This document shows, one piece after another, positions 8,104 through 16,513 of a DNA stretch of 32,757 nt (position 1 is its first letter; each line of letters starts with the position of its first letter). Under the pieces are notes generated by a model, which saw only the letters and a list, made by a program, of their open reading frames with translations, did no database searches and had not been told where the DNA came from. The stretch comes from Bacteroidia bacterium (GTDB lineage: Bacteria > Bacteroidota > Bacteroidia > JANWVE01). A program made the position numbers and the translations under genes. Where the stretch lies: positions 1 to 32,757 of the forward strand of contig JANWVW010000007.1 of the NCBI GenBank assembly GCA_025056095.1. The letters are read 5' to 3'.

Positions 8104-8424
8104 TTACTCTGACTTCTTTTCATCTTCTCTTTTGGGATTGACATTTATCTGACTTTGGTTAGACAAAGTAGGAGGATTGTTTTTGTCATCAGCCGCAGGA
8201 TGAATTCTATCATCAGTTACCTGACCTTTTACATTTATTGCAGGTGCATTAACTTTTGTAACAGAAACTTGATTTTTAGGTAATTTGTCAGGTTTTTTAG
8301 GCTGTTCGATTTTCTCCATTGGCGCTAGCTTGGGGGCATTCGCTCCCTGAATATCTTGCTGAGCATATAGGACTTCTGCAAAGAGAAGCAAAACACCAAT
8401 AAATAAAGTTTTTGATACTTTCAT
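8104..8424 (-). CDS. Small secreted Lys/Pro/Asn-rich protein, unknown
   Basis: 106 aa. A clear signal peptide (MKVSKTLF, hydrophobic core, cleavage after LYAQ near residue 22) precedes a low-complexity hydrophilic tail rich in Lys, Pro, Asn and Asp (EKIEQPKKPDKLPKN) with no predicted fold. It follows the next gene by only 18 bp on the same strand, so they are probably cotranscribed. No family recognised. Confidence 0.65.
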   Translation of the reverse strand: MKVSKTLFIGVLLLFAEVLYAQQDIQGANAPKLAPMEKIEQPKKPDKLPKNQVSVTKVNAPAINVKGQVTDDRIHPAADDKNNPPTLSNQSQINVNPKREDEKKSE

Positions 8425-8442
8425 TCTTCACAACCTCCTCTC

Positions 8443-9084
8443 TTATTGTATAACGGATAAAGTCATGTGATGACCTGGCTGGGCAGTATCTACGACAGGA
8501 TTATAAGTACCCAAAATACCATTTCTCAGCCAATCTACTCTAAGCGTGTAGTTTGTACCTACGGTTAATCCTGTGAGCAAGCGATTAGCTGAACAACTCC
8601 AAGTAGTAACTGTTCCAGTAAAGTTATCGTAGCTCTGTATTTTCTCATTGGTCTCTACTACGCTTGTGTTCGTAGTTACGTTGAACACTCTAAATTGTAC
8701 GTAAGACATAGAGTTGGTATAGCCGTATCCTGACGCAGAAAACATCACATAAGCTGAGGTAGCTCTTGCTGTAAATGTCAATGTCATACCTGTCACTGTA
8801 GACCAAGTTGTAGTGGTGCCTTCTCGGTAACCTGATAAAGAAACACTTGTAATTTGACTGCCTGCTACAGTACTCCATATAGGTGCAACGCCTGCACCTT
8901 GACTAACAAGAATCTGACCTGTCGTACCTGCATTTCCCCCTGGCATCAGTGCTCCACTGAAACGTAGGTTTCCTGAAACATCTAAGCGCTCTAGTGGAGT
9001 GGCTGTGCCTATACCCACATTTTGAGAAATCCCCTGAAGAAGCAGTACTATACAAAGTACAACTGTAATTTGAACTATTTTCAT
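8443..9084 (-). CDS. Secreted protein with tail-fibre-like VGIGTxxP repeat
   Basis: 213 aa from the ATG at 9084; a longer frame to 9123 would place 13 residues before a good signal peptide (MKIVQITVV, hydrophobic core, cleavage near GISQ). After cleavage comes NVGIGTATPLERLDVSGNL and then GTTGQILVSQGAG with IWS, the pattern that starts many Bacteroidota surface and phage-tail-fibre-like proteins. The rest is Ser/Thr/Tyr-rich, probably beta-sandwich. It is a surface or secreted protein of unknown ligand. It heads a two-gene unit with the small secreted protein and is divergent from the OmpA gene at 9193. Confidence 0.7.
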   Translation of the reverse strand: MKIVQITVVLCIVLLLQGISQNVGIGTATPLERLDVSGNLRFSGALMPGGNAGTTGQILVSQGAGVAPIWSTVAGSQITSVSLSGYREGTTTTWSTVTGMTLTFTARATSAYVMFSASGYGYTNSMSYVQFRVFNVTTNTSVVETNEKIQSYDNFTGTVTTWSCSANRLLTGLTVGTNYTLRVDWLRNGILGTYNPVVDTAQPGHHMTLSVIQ

Positions 9085-9179
9085 AAGAAACTTGTTAAGT
9101 TCTAGCTGCAATATTAAGAACAAACTTTTAGAAAGTCAACCACTAATCTAAAAAATTCTTATATATCTAAAATCTTGCA

Positions 9180-9187
9180 TAACTTTG
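9180..9187 (+). promoter_or_regulatory. -7 element of the first TPR/PD40/OmpA gene
   Basis: TAACTTTG ends 5 nt before the ATG at 9193. This favours 9193 over the in-frame ATG at 9175, which lies upstream of the element. Confidence 0.55.
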
Positions 9188-9192
9188 AATGC

Positions 9193-11169
9193 ATGAAACA
9201 TTACTTTTACATTTGTTTATTAGTCTATTTGACAGTCTTGCCTTTTTTCGTTGAAGCTCAAAAAAACAACAATCCCTATACTTTAGAAAATCTTGGTATA
9301 AAGTCTAAAAAAGCCTTAAAGTACTTTGTAGAAGCAGAACATTTGTTTCAAAGGAGGGTATTTGACCAAGCAATTCCTTTATATCTCAAAGCTATTAGTT
9401 TAGAACCTCAATTTGACCGTGCTTACGCAGGAATAGCTAATTGTTACTTCTATGCACACCAAGATTCTATGGCAGAGATTTGGTTTGAAAAAACTTTATC
9501 TATTAACGATAAAAAGTATGCTATCTTTTATTCGGTAATTGGGGATATAAATTACCAAAAAGGAAATTACCAAAAGGCGTTAGAGAACTATAACAAGTAC
9601 GCTAAAAGCCCAAATGCTGATATTAGGACTCTTGAAAAAGTCAATTTTAATAAGAGGAACTGCGAGTTTGCCTTAAAAGCTATAAAAAATCCTACCGCGC
9701 CTCTACCTAAAAATATGGGTACAAACATAAATACTATTTACAATGAGTATTATCCTTCTCTAACAATTGATGAAACGCAACTCATTTTTACAGCTCAACG
9801 CCCACGCAATAGTACTCTTTCCGGTGTGCAAAATTCGGAAATGGCTAAGCTAAAGGTGTATGACGAAGACTTTTACGTTTCTACATTCAAAGATGGTCAA
9901 TGGCAGAAAGCAGTCAATCTTGGACCACCTGTAAATACTCTTGAAAATGAGGGTTCATGCTGCTTCTCGGCAGATGGAAAATCGGTTTATTATGTAATCT
10001 GTGATAAGAATGGCTGCGACATTTTTGTTTCAGACTATGTAAACAAGGAATGGTCAGAACCGCGCAGACTAAATGAAAACATAAATACTCGATATTGGGA
10101 AAGTACTCCTTGTATTTCTGCGGATGGTAATACTCTATATTTTACTTCCTCGCGCCCAGGGGGCAAAGGGGGTTACGATATTTGGAAATCTACTAAAACT
10201 CCCGATGGCGATTGGGGACCTGCTGAAAATCTTGGTGATAGTATCAATACACCCTATAAAGAAATTAGCCCCTTTATCCATCCTGACGGAAAGACACTTT
10301 ATTTTGCCAGTGAAGGGCACCCAGGAATGGGTAGTTCAGACTTGTTTGTAAGCAGAATTAAGCCTGATGGTACATACAGTACTCCTGTTAATTTAGGCTA
10401 CCCTATCAATACTCCAGGTAGCGAAGCAAGTATTATCATTAACCGAAAAGGTGATATCGGATATTACAGTCTGAAAAAACCTGCTTCCGAAGGGGGCGAC
10501 GTGGATCTGTATACTTTTCAAGTCCCTGACTTTGCTAAACCTGTCAAAACTTCTTACTTAAAAGCCACTGTACTTAATGCTAAAACCAAACAGCCTATTC
10601 CTAACGCCACTCTGAACTTGATAGACCTATCTCAAAATAAAACAATCCTTAAAAAGAATACCGATGAAGAAGGTAATGTGCTTACAGTATTGCCCGCCAA
10701 TCAACTACTTGGCGTATTTATTGAACATAAAGGATTTTTGACACATTCCGAAAATTTTCAAATTACCGAAAGTACCGCAGATAAACCTCAGCTACTAACT
10801 ATTTCACTTACACCTATTGAAGTAGGTAGCGCAACTATTCTTAAAAACGTATTTTTTGACTTTAATACATATCAACTTCTTCCTGAATCTTATCCTGAAT
10901 TAGATAAGTTAGCTGAATTGCTCATCAAAAATCCTACACTCAAAATTGAACTTTCAGGGCATACAGATGACATTGGCGAAGATAAGTTTAATTTAGTTCT
11001 ATCTCAAAACCGAGCAAACGCCGTGAAAGAATATTTGCTCAAAAAAGGTATTACTGCAGATAGAATTCAAGCAAAAGGGTATGGTAAAACCCAACCTCTT
11101 TTACCTAATACGAATGAAGAAAACCGTAAACAAAATCGTAGAACAGAATGTAAAATTGTAAGCTTTTAA
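9193..11169 (+). CDS. TPR / PD40 propeller / CRD / OmpA envelope protein (PorE-like architecture), paralog 1
   Basis: 658 aa from the ATG at 9193. A signal peptide (cleavage after FVEAQ) precedes TPRs (about 30-150), PD40-type propeller blades (about 175-450: ISADGNTLYFTSSRPGG, HPDGKTLYFASEG) and a carboxypeptidase-regulatory-like domain (about 455-540, LNAKTKQPIPNATL). An OmpA C-terminal domain (about 550-658) has GHTDDIG and LSQNRANAV. This is the domain order of PorE of the type IX secretion/gliding apparatus, but many Bacteroidota paralogs share it without a known T9SS role. It is probably periplasmic, bound to peptidoglycan. It converges on the response regulator with a 14-bp gap, and a paralog lies on the other side of that gene. 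Confidence 0.88.
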   Translation: MKHYFYICLLVYLTVLPFFVEAQKNNNPYTLENLGIKSKKALKYFVEAEHLFQRRVFDQAIPLYLKAISLEPQFDRAYAGIANCYFYAHQDSMAEIWFEKTLSINDKKYAIFYSVIGDINYQKGNYQKALENYNKYAKSPNADIRTLEKVNFNKRNCEFALKAIKNPTAPLPKNMGTNINTIYNEYYPSLTIDETQLIFTAQRPRNSTLSGVQNSEMAKLKVYDEDFYVSTFKDGQWQKAVNLGPPVNTLENEGSCCFSADGKSVYYVICDKNGCDIFVSDYVNKEWSEPRRLNENINTRYWESTPCISADGNTLYFTSSRPGGKGGYDIWKSTKTPDGDWGPAENLGDSINTPYKEISPFIHPDGKTLYFASEGHPGMGSSDLFVSRIKPDGTYSTPVNLGYPINTPGSEASIIINRKGDIGYYSLKKPASEGGDVDLYTFQVPDFAKPVKTSYLKATVLNAKTKQPIPNATLNLIDLSQNKTILKKNTDEEGNVLTVLPANQLLGVFIEHKGFLTHSENFQITESTADKPQLLTISLTPIEVGSATILKNVFFDFNTYQLLPESYPELDKLAELLIKNPTLKIELSGHTDDIGEDKFNLVLSQNRANAVKEYLLKKGITADRIQAKGYGKTQPLLPNTNEENRKQNRRTECKIVSF

Positions 11170-11183
11170 GACCTATTACAAAC

Positions 11184-11867
11184 CTATGCATCAAATTTGT
11201 AGCCTACACCTTTTACTGTGGCAATATAGTCCTCTCCAACTTTTTCGCGCAGCTTACGAATATGGACATCTACGGTTCTATCTACTACTAAAACATCGGT
11301 TCCCCATACATTTTCAAGCAGTACGTTACGACTAAATACTTTTCCAGGCTTAGAAGCTAAAAAGTAAAGCAATTCAAATTCTTTTTTAGCCAAAGTGATA
11401 GTAGAGCCATCGTCTTTGGTTACTAAAAAGGTTTCTCGGTTTATTTCTAAATCTCTAATTTTTATGACTTTGGGTTTTTCGGCATCTATTTCTGAATCTC
11501 TACGTAAAATAGCGTTAATTCTTTTTATGAGGGCACTTAGTCTAATCGGTTTTTGAACGTAATCATCTGCACCCGCTTCAAAACCTGCCAATTCTGAGAA
11601 CTCTTCTGTACGTGCTGTAAGAAATAAAATGTGTGTCCGCCTAAATTCTGGTATTTCGCGTAGTTGTCTACATGTCTCAATACCGTCCATTTTGGGCATC
11701 ATTACGTCTAGTAGGATAACTTTGGGATTGACTTTTTTTGCTACTTCTATTGCTTCTAAGCCATTTGTAGCTCTATATACTTCAAAGTTATTTTGTTTGA
11801 GTTTGTATTCTAATAAATCTAAAATATCTGTTTCATCGTCCACAATTAGCACTTTGATAGCACTCAT
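11184..11867 (-). CDS. OmpR/PhoB-family response regulator
   Basis: 227 aa. The receiver domain (1-120) has acidic residues Asp10/Asp11, phospho-acceptor Asp54 (LLDVMMPK), LTAR and the conserved Lys in DYVQKP. The winged-helix DNA-binding domain (about 130-227) has LAKKEFELLYFLA, VDRTVDVHIRKLREK and VKGVGYKF. It is a DNA-binding transcription regulator; no histidine kinase is adjacent, so its partner is elsewhere. It lies between two OmpA-type paralogs, but nothing shows that it controls them. The -7 element TATTTTTG is 5 nt before the ATG. Confidence 0.96.
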   Translation of the reverse strand: MSAIKVLIVDDETDILDLLEYKLKQNNFEVYRATNGLEAIEVAKKVNPKVILLDVMMPKMDGIETCRQLREIPEFRRTHILFLTARTEEFSELAGFEAGADDYVQKPIRLSALIKRINAILRRDSEIDAEKPKVIKIRDLEINRETFLVTKDDGSTITLAKKEFELLYFLASKPGKVFSRNVLLENVWGTDVLVVDRTVDVHIRKLREKVGEDYIATVKGVGYKFDA

Positions 11868-11872
11868 AATTG

Positions 11873-11880
11873 CAAAAATA
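11873..11880 (-). promoter_or_regulatory. -7 element of the response regulator gene
   Basis: TATTTTTG on the minus strand, 5 nt before the ATG at 11867. No clear -33 element. Confidence 0.55.
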
Positions 11881-11950
11881 TAGGTTTGAATGGTCAGTTG
11901 TGTTATTTGAATGTAAATATACAGTAAATTTAGTGAATAGAGTTTGGTTC

Positions 11951-13891
11951 TTAATTTTGAATAATTTCAAATTCAGTTCTTCGGTTTTTACGCCTGCCTT
12001 CTTCGGTTTTATTATCTCCGATAGGTTGAGTGCGTCCAAAGCCTTTGGCTATAATACGTTCAGGTTTGATGTTGTAATGTTTAATTAGATATTCTCTCAC
12101 AGCGTTGGCACGTTTTTCTGAAAGTTGTTGTAGGTATTCATCGGTAGTACCTTCGGCACCACCATCAGTATGTCCATTTACTTGTATGCGAGTGTTAGGA
12201 TTATCCTGTAAAAACTTAGCTACCAAAGCTAGTTCTGCTTTTGATTTTGCATCTATCTCTGCGGTATTGGGTTTGAAAAAAATATTATTGAGAGTTACTT
12301 TTGCACCTGTTTTTACTCTTTGTAGTAAAATATCTAACTCAATCTTTTCAGAATTACCTTCTTTTTGTATGGTAAAATTTTCAGAATGGAATAGATAGCC
12401 ACTTTTTCGTACAGAAATTCCATAGTTTTTACCTGCGGGAAGTACTACTACGTATTTGCCTGTTGTAGGGTTTGATTTAAATTGAGCAATAATTTGATTT
12501 TTTTCATTGTCTTCTAGTACAATATCAGCCTCTAAGGGTTCATTAGTTTCTTTGTCTTTAATGTATCCTGAAAGGGTTATTACTTTATCACCTTCGGCTT
12601 TTTCAAAAAGGATGCGGTACATGTCTCTTTTTCCTACGGCGTTGGGGTCTTCACGAGTGGAACTAAAATAACCTACCGTTCCTGCGGGGTTGATTACAAA
12701 GAATGTGTCATCGCCCCCTGAATTGATAGGGTAACCTAAGTTAATGGGAGTTGACCAAGTACCATCTTCTTGTAAAGTAGATTTGAATATATCCAAGCCG
12801 CCCATGGTGTTGCGTTGAGAGCTAAAATAGAGGGTTTTTCCATCTGCATGCAAAAAAGGAGAAGCTTCATCTAAGGGAGAATTGATTACAGGACCTAGAT
12901 TTTTAGCAGGTTCCCATTCACCGTTCGGTTTTCGCTTTGACCAATACAGATCTCTACCACCATAGCCACCAGGGCGCTCACTAGCAAAGATGATAATGTT
13001 CCCATCTGCAGATATGCAAGCTTGGGCATCCCAATAGCTTGAATTGATAGCAGAGGGCAATGGGCGGGGTTTTGTCCATACATTTCCCATGAGATAAGAA
13101 ACAAAAATATCTCCGCCGTTGTAAGTGGAATTGTACAAATACATAGTTTGCCCATCTGCGGATAAGGCTAAAACAAAATCGTGTCCAATTGTATTGAGAG
13201 GAGGTCCTACGTTCCGGGGGGTAGTCCACTCGCCGTTTACTTTTTCTGAAAACCAAATATCTTCATAAAACTCTCCATTAGGAGTTTTTCTATCGCTTGT
13301 TCCATTCTTGCGTTGGGAAGTGAAGTATAATATGCTTTCATCCGCTGTAAATACAGGGTGTGTGTCATTTTCTTCGGAATTAAGGACTTTACCTAGGTTC
13401 TCTATCTTGACTTTGATAGGATTTTCTTTCATTTTTAAGCCATATCTAGCTTGCTCAATTGCATCTTGGGCAGCTTTGAGTACTTGTGGGTCAGGGTTAG
13501 CAACTCTTGCCATATAGGCACTTAAAAATGTCTCTAATGTACTTATAGCTTCTCTAAATTGATTACGAGTAATTTTGAGCGTACCTGCATAATACAGCGC
13601 TAATGGTTTATAATCAGGGTCAAGATTGTAACACTGTTCAAAGTATTGAATTGCTTTTGGGATATCAATATCATAGTAGCTAGCACCTAATAGCCAAATT
13701 ATTTCTTTTTTTTGTTCAGTATCAAGGTTAAGTTTGGCTGCTTCCTCTAAATAGGGGATAGCTTCAGCATATTTCTTTTGATAATACAAATTTTTACCTC
13801 TTTCAAAGCTGCTTTGGGCATTTGTCGTTCTTACTAAACCAATATGATACAAAATTAAAGCGTAAGCTAATACCTTATTACAGACGTTCAC
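11951..13891 (-). CDS. TPR / PD40 propeller / CRD / OmpA envelope protein (PorE-like architecture), paralog 2
   Basis: 646 aa from a GTG at 13891. The frame is open up to an ATG at 13918, but that region contains the -7 element TACCTTTG (13904-13897), so the GTG 5 nt later is preferred. The resulting N-terminus is a plausible signal peptide ending in TTNAQ. TPRs (about 30-130: KYAEAIPYLEEAAKL) are followed by PD40 blades (SADGQTMYLYN, SADGNIIIFASERPGG, HADGKTLYFSSQRN), a CRD (GYIKDKETNEPLEADI) and an OmpA domain with GHTDGG and LSEKRANAV. It is closely related in layout to the gene at 9193, and its OmpA domain is closer to that of the NHL gene (GHTDGG...G...EYLQQLS). It is predicted to be a peptidoglycan-bound periplasmic or outer-membrane-associated protein. 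Confidence 0.88.
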   Translation of the reverse strand: MNVCNKVLAYALILYHIGLVRTTNAQSSFERGKNLYYQKKYAEAIPYLEEAAKLNLDTEQKKEIIWLLGASYYDIDIPKAIQYFEQCYNLDPDYKPLALYYAGTLKITRNQFREAISTLETFLSAYMARVANPDPQVLKAAQDAIEQARYGLKMKENPIKVKIENLGKVLNSEENDTHPVFTADESILYFTSQRKNGTSDRKTPNGEFYEDIWFSEKVNGEWTTPRNVGPPLNTIGHDFVLALSADGQTMYLYNSTYNGGDIFVSYLMGNVWTKPRPLPSAINSSYWDAQACISADGNIIIFASERPGGYGGRDLYWSKRKPNGEWEPAKNLGPVINSPLDEASPFLHADGKTLYFSSQRNTMGGLDIFKSTLQEDGTWSTPINLGYPINSGGDDTFFVINPAGTVGYFSSTREDPNAVGKRDMYRILFEKAEGDKVITLSGYIKDKETNEPLEADIVLEDNEKNQIIAQFKSNPTTGKYVVVLPAGKNYGISVRKSGYLFHSENFTIQKEGNSEKIELDILLQRVKTGAKVTLNNIFFKPNTAEIDAKSKAELALVAKFLQDNPNTRIQVNGHTDGGAEGTTDEYLQQLSEKRANAVREYLIKHYNIKPERIIAKGFGRTQPIGDNKTEEGRRKNRRTEFEIIQN

Positions 13892-13896
13892 GAACA

Positions 13897-13904
13897 CAAA
13901 GGTA
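13897..13904 (-). promoter_or_regulatory. -7 element of TPR/PD40/OmpA paralog 2
   Basis: TACCTTTG on the minus strand, 5 nt before the GTG at 13891. It decides the start codon. Confidence 0.55.
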
Positions 13905-13964
13905 AAAAAAATAAGCACTTTAACTATGTAAAGTGCCTATTTAGGTTTCTATCAGCTTTGTGCA

Positions 13965-14285
13965 CTACTTGCTTTCTTCTTTGCGGGCTTCTTTTTTAGA
14001 AGAACAGCATTCTTTCTTGCTGGACGCAGTAGCTTTGTCGTTGCAGCAGCTTTTGTTCTTGCTTGCTTTGCTTGAACAACATTTTTTGTCTTTTTCCTCT
14101 GTGCTATTTACAGCTTTGGCATCGGGTTGAGTATTATCTACGTTATTTGCTGCACTAACTTCTGTTTTTGCTTTGCTAGGACAGTTACTTGCAGATTTTT
14201 TACCGCCACAGCATTGTGCATTAGCTACATTAACAAATACAAATGTGCAAATTACAAAAGCACAAGCCACAAGGATTTTTTTCAT
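13965..14285 (-). CDS. Small secreted cysteine-pair-rich protein, unknown
   Basis: 106 aa. A signal peptide (MKKILVACAF, cleavage after VANAQ near residue 24) precedes a hydrophilic Lys/Ser/Ala-rich chain with four Cys-Cys pairs in similar contexts: CCGGKK, CCSSKA, CCNDKA and CCSSKK, plus single Cys residues. Regularly spaced CC-x-x-K units suggest metal binding or disulfide cross-linking outside the cytoplasm; that is inference. No family recognised. The -7 element TACTTTTG is 23 nt upstream. It lies 73 bp upstream of the OmpA gene on the same strand. Confidence 0.75.
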   Translation of the reverse strand: MKKILVACAFVICTFVFVNVANAQCCGGKKSASNCPSKAKTEVSAANNVDNTQPDAKAVNSTEEKDKKCCSSKASKNKSCCNDKATASSKKECCSSKKEARKEESK

Positions 14286-14308
14286 AGACTTATGAATTTA
14301 AGGTTATG

Positions 14309-14316
14309 CAAAAGTA
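14309..14316 (-). promoter_or_regulatory. -7 element of the cysteine-rich secreted protein gene
   Basis: TACTTTTG on the minus strand, 23 nt before the ATG. A TTG lies about 16 nt upstream of it, closer than the usual spacing. Confidence 0.45.
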
Positions 14317-14376
14317 CGAAAAAATTTTTAATCAAGTTTTTACTCAATATGTAAAAGTTTCAATTTATGACAAACA

Positions 14377-16077
14377 TTATTCAAATTGAAGCTTAAAAGT
14401 GTCAATAAATATCGTAAGTTCAGGATTTTGCTGTAGCATACTTTGAATTTTTTGTTGAGTAGAAGTAGGAATATTTTCAGGTTGCAAAGCTATTTCTTGA
14501 ATTTTTATGCTTAAAGTATCCAGGTTTAGCCCTTTTTTGAAATATGCTTCAAAAAGTTTGTACTTCTCTTCGTCATCTAAAAACCATTTTTTAAGCGTGT
14601 GGAGGTAAAATAACGTTAAAACACCTTCTTCATATTGAATATATGAATTTTCTAAAGCTATGTTAAGGTTTTGACTGTTGTACTGCTGTTTAATAAATTC
14701 CTTGAACTTTTCCCACAATTCGGTAGGAGTGAGATTAGGAGGAATATCTGGCAAGGAAAGGGCATAAGTACTTTTTTCAGAGTTTGAACTAGGCGTAGAT
14801 ATAGATTGAATTTGTTGTTTATCAGGGTTTTGTATTGTTTTTCGTAGGGTGGCTACATCTACTTTGGTATGACTTTTTGTAAGTGATGCAGTTTCTTCAG
14901 TTTTTTGGATTAGAGTTTTTTTTTCTTTGGGGGGTTGTAGTTTAAGTTCGTCTATATTTTGGAGAAGTTTTGCGGTTTTTATCGCATTTTTGAGGTAGCA
15001 GAGTTTGATAAGAGTTAGTTCTACAAGCATGCGCGGATGTGCCGAATTTTTATATTGGGCTTCAGCTTGGGTACAAAGATTGAGGGCGTTAAGTAGATAT
15101 TCTGTATCTATGTCTTGTGCTGCAGCAACGTACTTTTTCTTTACTTCCTGACTTATCTCTAGTATTTTAGCTGATTCTTCTGTTTGTGCAAGTAGCAAGT
15201 CCCTGTAATGTGCAATAAGACCATTTAGGAAGTGGTGGGCATCAAAACCATTTTGTAGAATTTGATTGAAAATTACTAAGGCTCGGGTGTGATTCTGTGC
15301 CATAATAGCGTCAGTTAGTTGAAAAAAAATGTTGTAGTCTAAAACATGTAGATTTTCAATCACAGATTGGTAGGTCAAGTTGTTTTCGGTAAAATTGCAC
15401 AGTTGGTCAAAGATACTAAGTGCGTCGCGCATAGCGCCATCTGCTTTTTGGGCAATTACGTAGAGGGCTTCAAGTTCGTACTGGATATTTTCTTTTTGAG
15501 CAATCCGAACAAGTTGTTCTACAATATCTTTGACTTCAATACGCTTGAAATCAAACTTTTGGCAACGGGATAAAATTGTAGGTAAAATTTTATGCTTTTC
15601 TGTGGTAGCTAAAATGAAAATGGCATGGCTAGGCGGTTCTTCTAATGTTTTTAAGAAAGCGTTAAAAGCAGCTGTAGAAAGCATGTGGGCTTCATCTATG
15701 ATAAAAATGCGGTATTTTCCTGCTTGAGGTGGGATACGAGTTTGTTCTATTAAATTACGAATGTCTTCTACACTATTATTAGATGCAGCATCTAATTCAA
15801 AGATATTGAGGTTAGTACCTTGATTGAAGCTTATGCAGCTGCTACAAGTATTACAAGCTTCTATGTCTGGAGTTATGTGATGACAATTAATGGTCTTTGC
15901 TAGTATTCTGGCACAGGTAGTTTTTCCCACACCTCGGGGACCACAAAATAAAAAAGAATGAGCTAAAGTATTGTTTTTAATAGCATTTCGCAGTGTTTTA
16001 GTAATATGCTCTTGTCCTACTACGCTACCAAAAGTAACAGGGCGATACTTTCGAGCAGATACTACGTAGTTATCCAT
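14377..16077 (-). CDS. dnaX: DNA polymerase III subunit gamma/tau
   Basis: 566 aa from the ATG at 16077. It is the clamp-loader ATPase of the replicative polymerase. Seen: KYRPVTFGSVVGQ at the N-terminus; Walker A GPRGVGKT 46-53; zinc-binding Cys65, Cys75, Cys78 and Cys81; Walker B DEAH 128-131; TLEEPPSHAIFILATTE; and the SRC sensor/arginine-finger motif (LSRCQKFDF). The tail after about residue 370 is a poorly conserved tau-like region. An in-frame ATG exists at 16116, but the -33/-7 promoter lies between it and 16077, so the downstream ATG, 4 nt after the -7 element, is the start. I see no internal slippery A-run of the kind that yields separate gamma in E. coli, though I did not examine it exhaustively. 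Confidence 0.96.
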   Translation of the reverse strand: MDNYVVSARKYRPVTFGSVVGQEHITKTLRNAIKNNTLAHSFLFCGPRGVGKTTCARILAKTINCHHITPDIEACNTCSSCISFNQGTNLNIFELDAASNNSVEDIRNLIEQTRIPPQAGKYRIFIIDEAHMLSTAAFNAFLKTLEEPPSHAIFILATTEKHKILPTILSRCQKFDFKRIEVKDIVEQLVRIAQKENIQYELEALYVIAQKADGAMRDALSIFDQLCNFTENNLTYQSVIENLHVLDYNIFFQLTDAIMAQNHTRALVIFNQILQNGFDAHHFLNGLIAHYRDLLLAQTEESAKILEISQEVKKKYVAAAQDIDTEYLLNALNLCTQAEAQYKNSAHPRMLVELTLIKLCYLKNAIKTAKLLQNIDELKLQPPKEKKTLIQKTEETASLTKSHTKVDVATLRKTIQNPDKQQIQSISTPSSNSEKSTYALSLPDIPPNLTPTELWEKFKEFIKQQYNSQNLNIALENSYIQYEEGVLTLFYLHTLKKWFLDDEEKYKLFEAYFKKGLNLDTLSIKIQEIALQPENIPTSTQQKIQSMLQQNPELTIFIDTFKLQFE

Positions 16078-16081
16078 ACCA

Positions 16082-16113
16082 CAAAGGTATGGATTAGATT
16101 TTGGGAATACAAA
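16082..16113 (-). promoter_or_regulatory. dnaX promoter, leaderless geometry
   Basis: Minus strand: TTTG (16113-16110), 20 nt, TACCTTTG (16089-16082), then only 4 nt to the ATG. It is a full match to the Bacteroidota -33/-7 consensus. A start site a few nt after the -7 box would fall on or next to the ATG. Confidence 0.75.
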
Positions 16114-16513
16114 CAATTCAGATAGAAAAATAGGAATAATTATTTTAGGTTGATTTCAAAAAAATTTGCAAACTTCGCAGCGGTTTAATGATCATGTTCT
16201 TGTAGGAGGGACTTTGCATTTAGATTATTATTAGCTTTTATTTAGTACCATTCATCGTGATGTAAAGCTTATTCTTAAAGTTATTTTTTTGGGCGTGCCC
16301 CTTGCTGACGCAAGGGTCGGGGCATTCCGCACGTAGCCCGTAGCACGCCGACCTTGTGGGCATGAGCGCAAGCGAAACGCCCACAAGGGCACGCCCAAAA
16401 AAATTATATTACATTCGTTCTTTTAATTTATTTAATTACAGCCAATGCTTTTCCACAAAAAGAATCATCAAAAAATCGTGCAAATTGGTTAATACAAGCA
16501 GTTTAGTAAAAGT
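16114..16513. other. Intergenic region between the sigma gene and dnaX
   Basis: About 400 bp holding repeat copy D (16284-16403). The AT-rich DNA on both sides shows no gene, RNA gene or terminator that I can recognise. Confidence 0.7.
16284..16403. repeat. Dispersed GC-rich repeat, copy D (double-ended composite)
   Basis: Both ends are the T-run/GGGCGTGCCC end, in inverted orientation. The left part has stem CCCTTGC-TGAC-GCAAGGG and GTCGGGGCATTCCGCAC. The right part, read on the minus strand, has stem CTTGTGGGCGT / ATGCCCACAAG (one G-T pair), then GTCGGCGTGC. The GCATGCCTCACGC end is absent. It is nearly the same as copy E in reverse, apart from the stem arms. Confidence 0.9.

Noticed and set aside
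9193-13891. Naming the two TPR/PD40/OmpA genes porE
   Set aside because: The domain order fits, but the family has many paralogs and no other T9SS gene is in the window.
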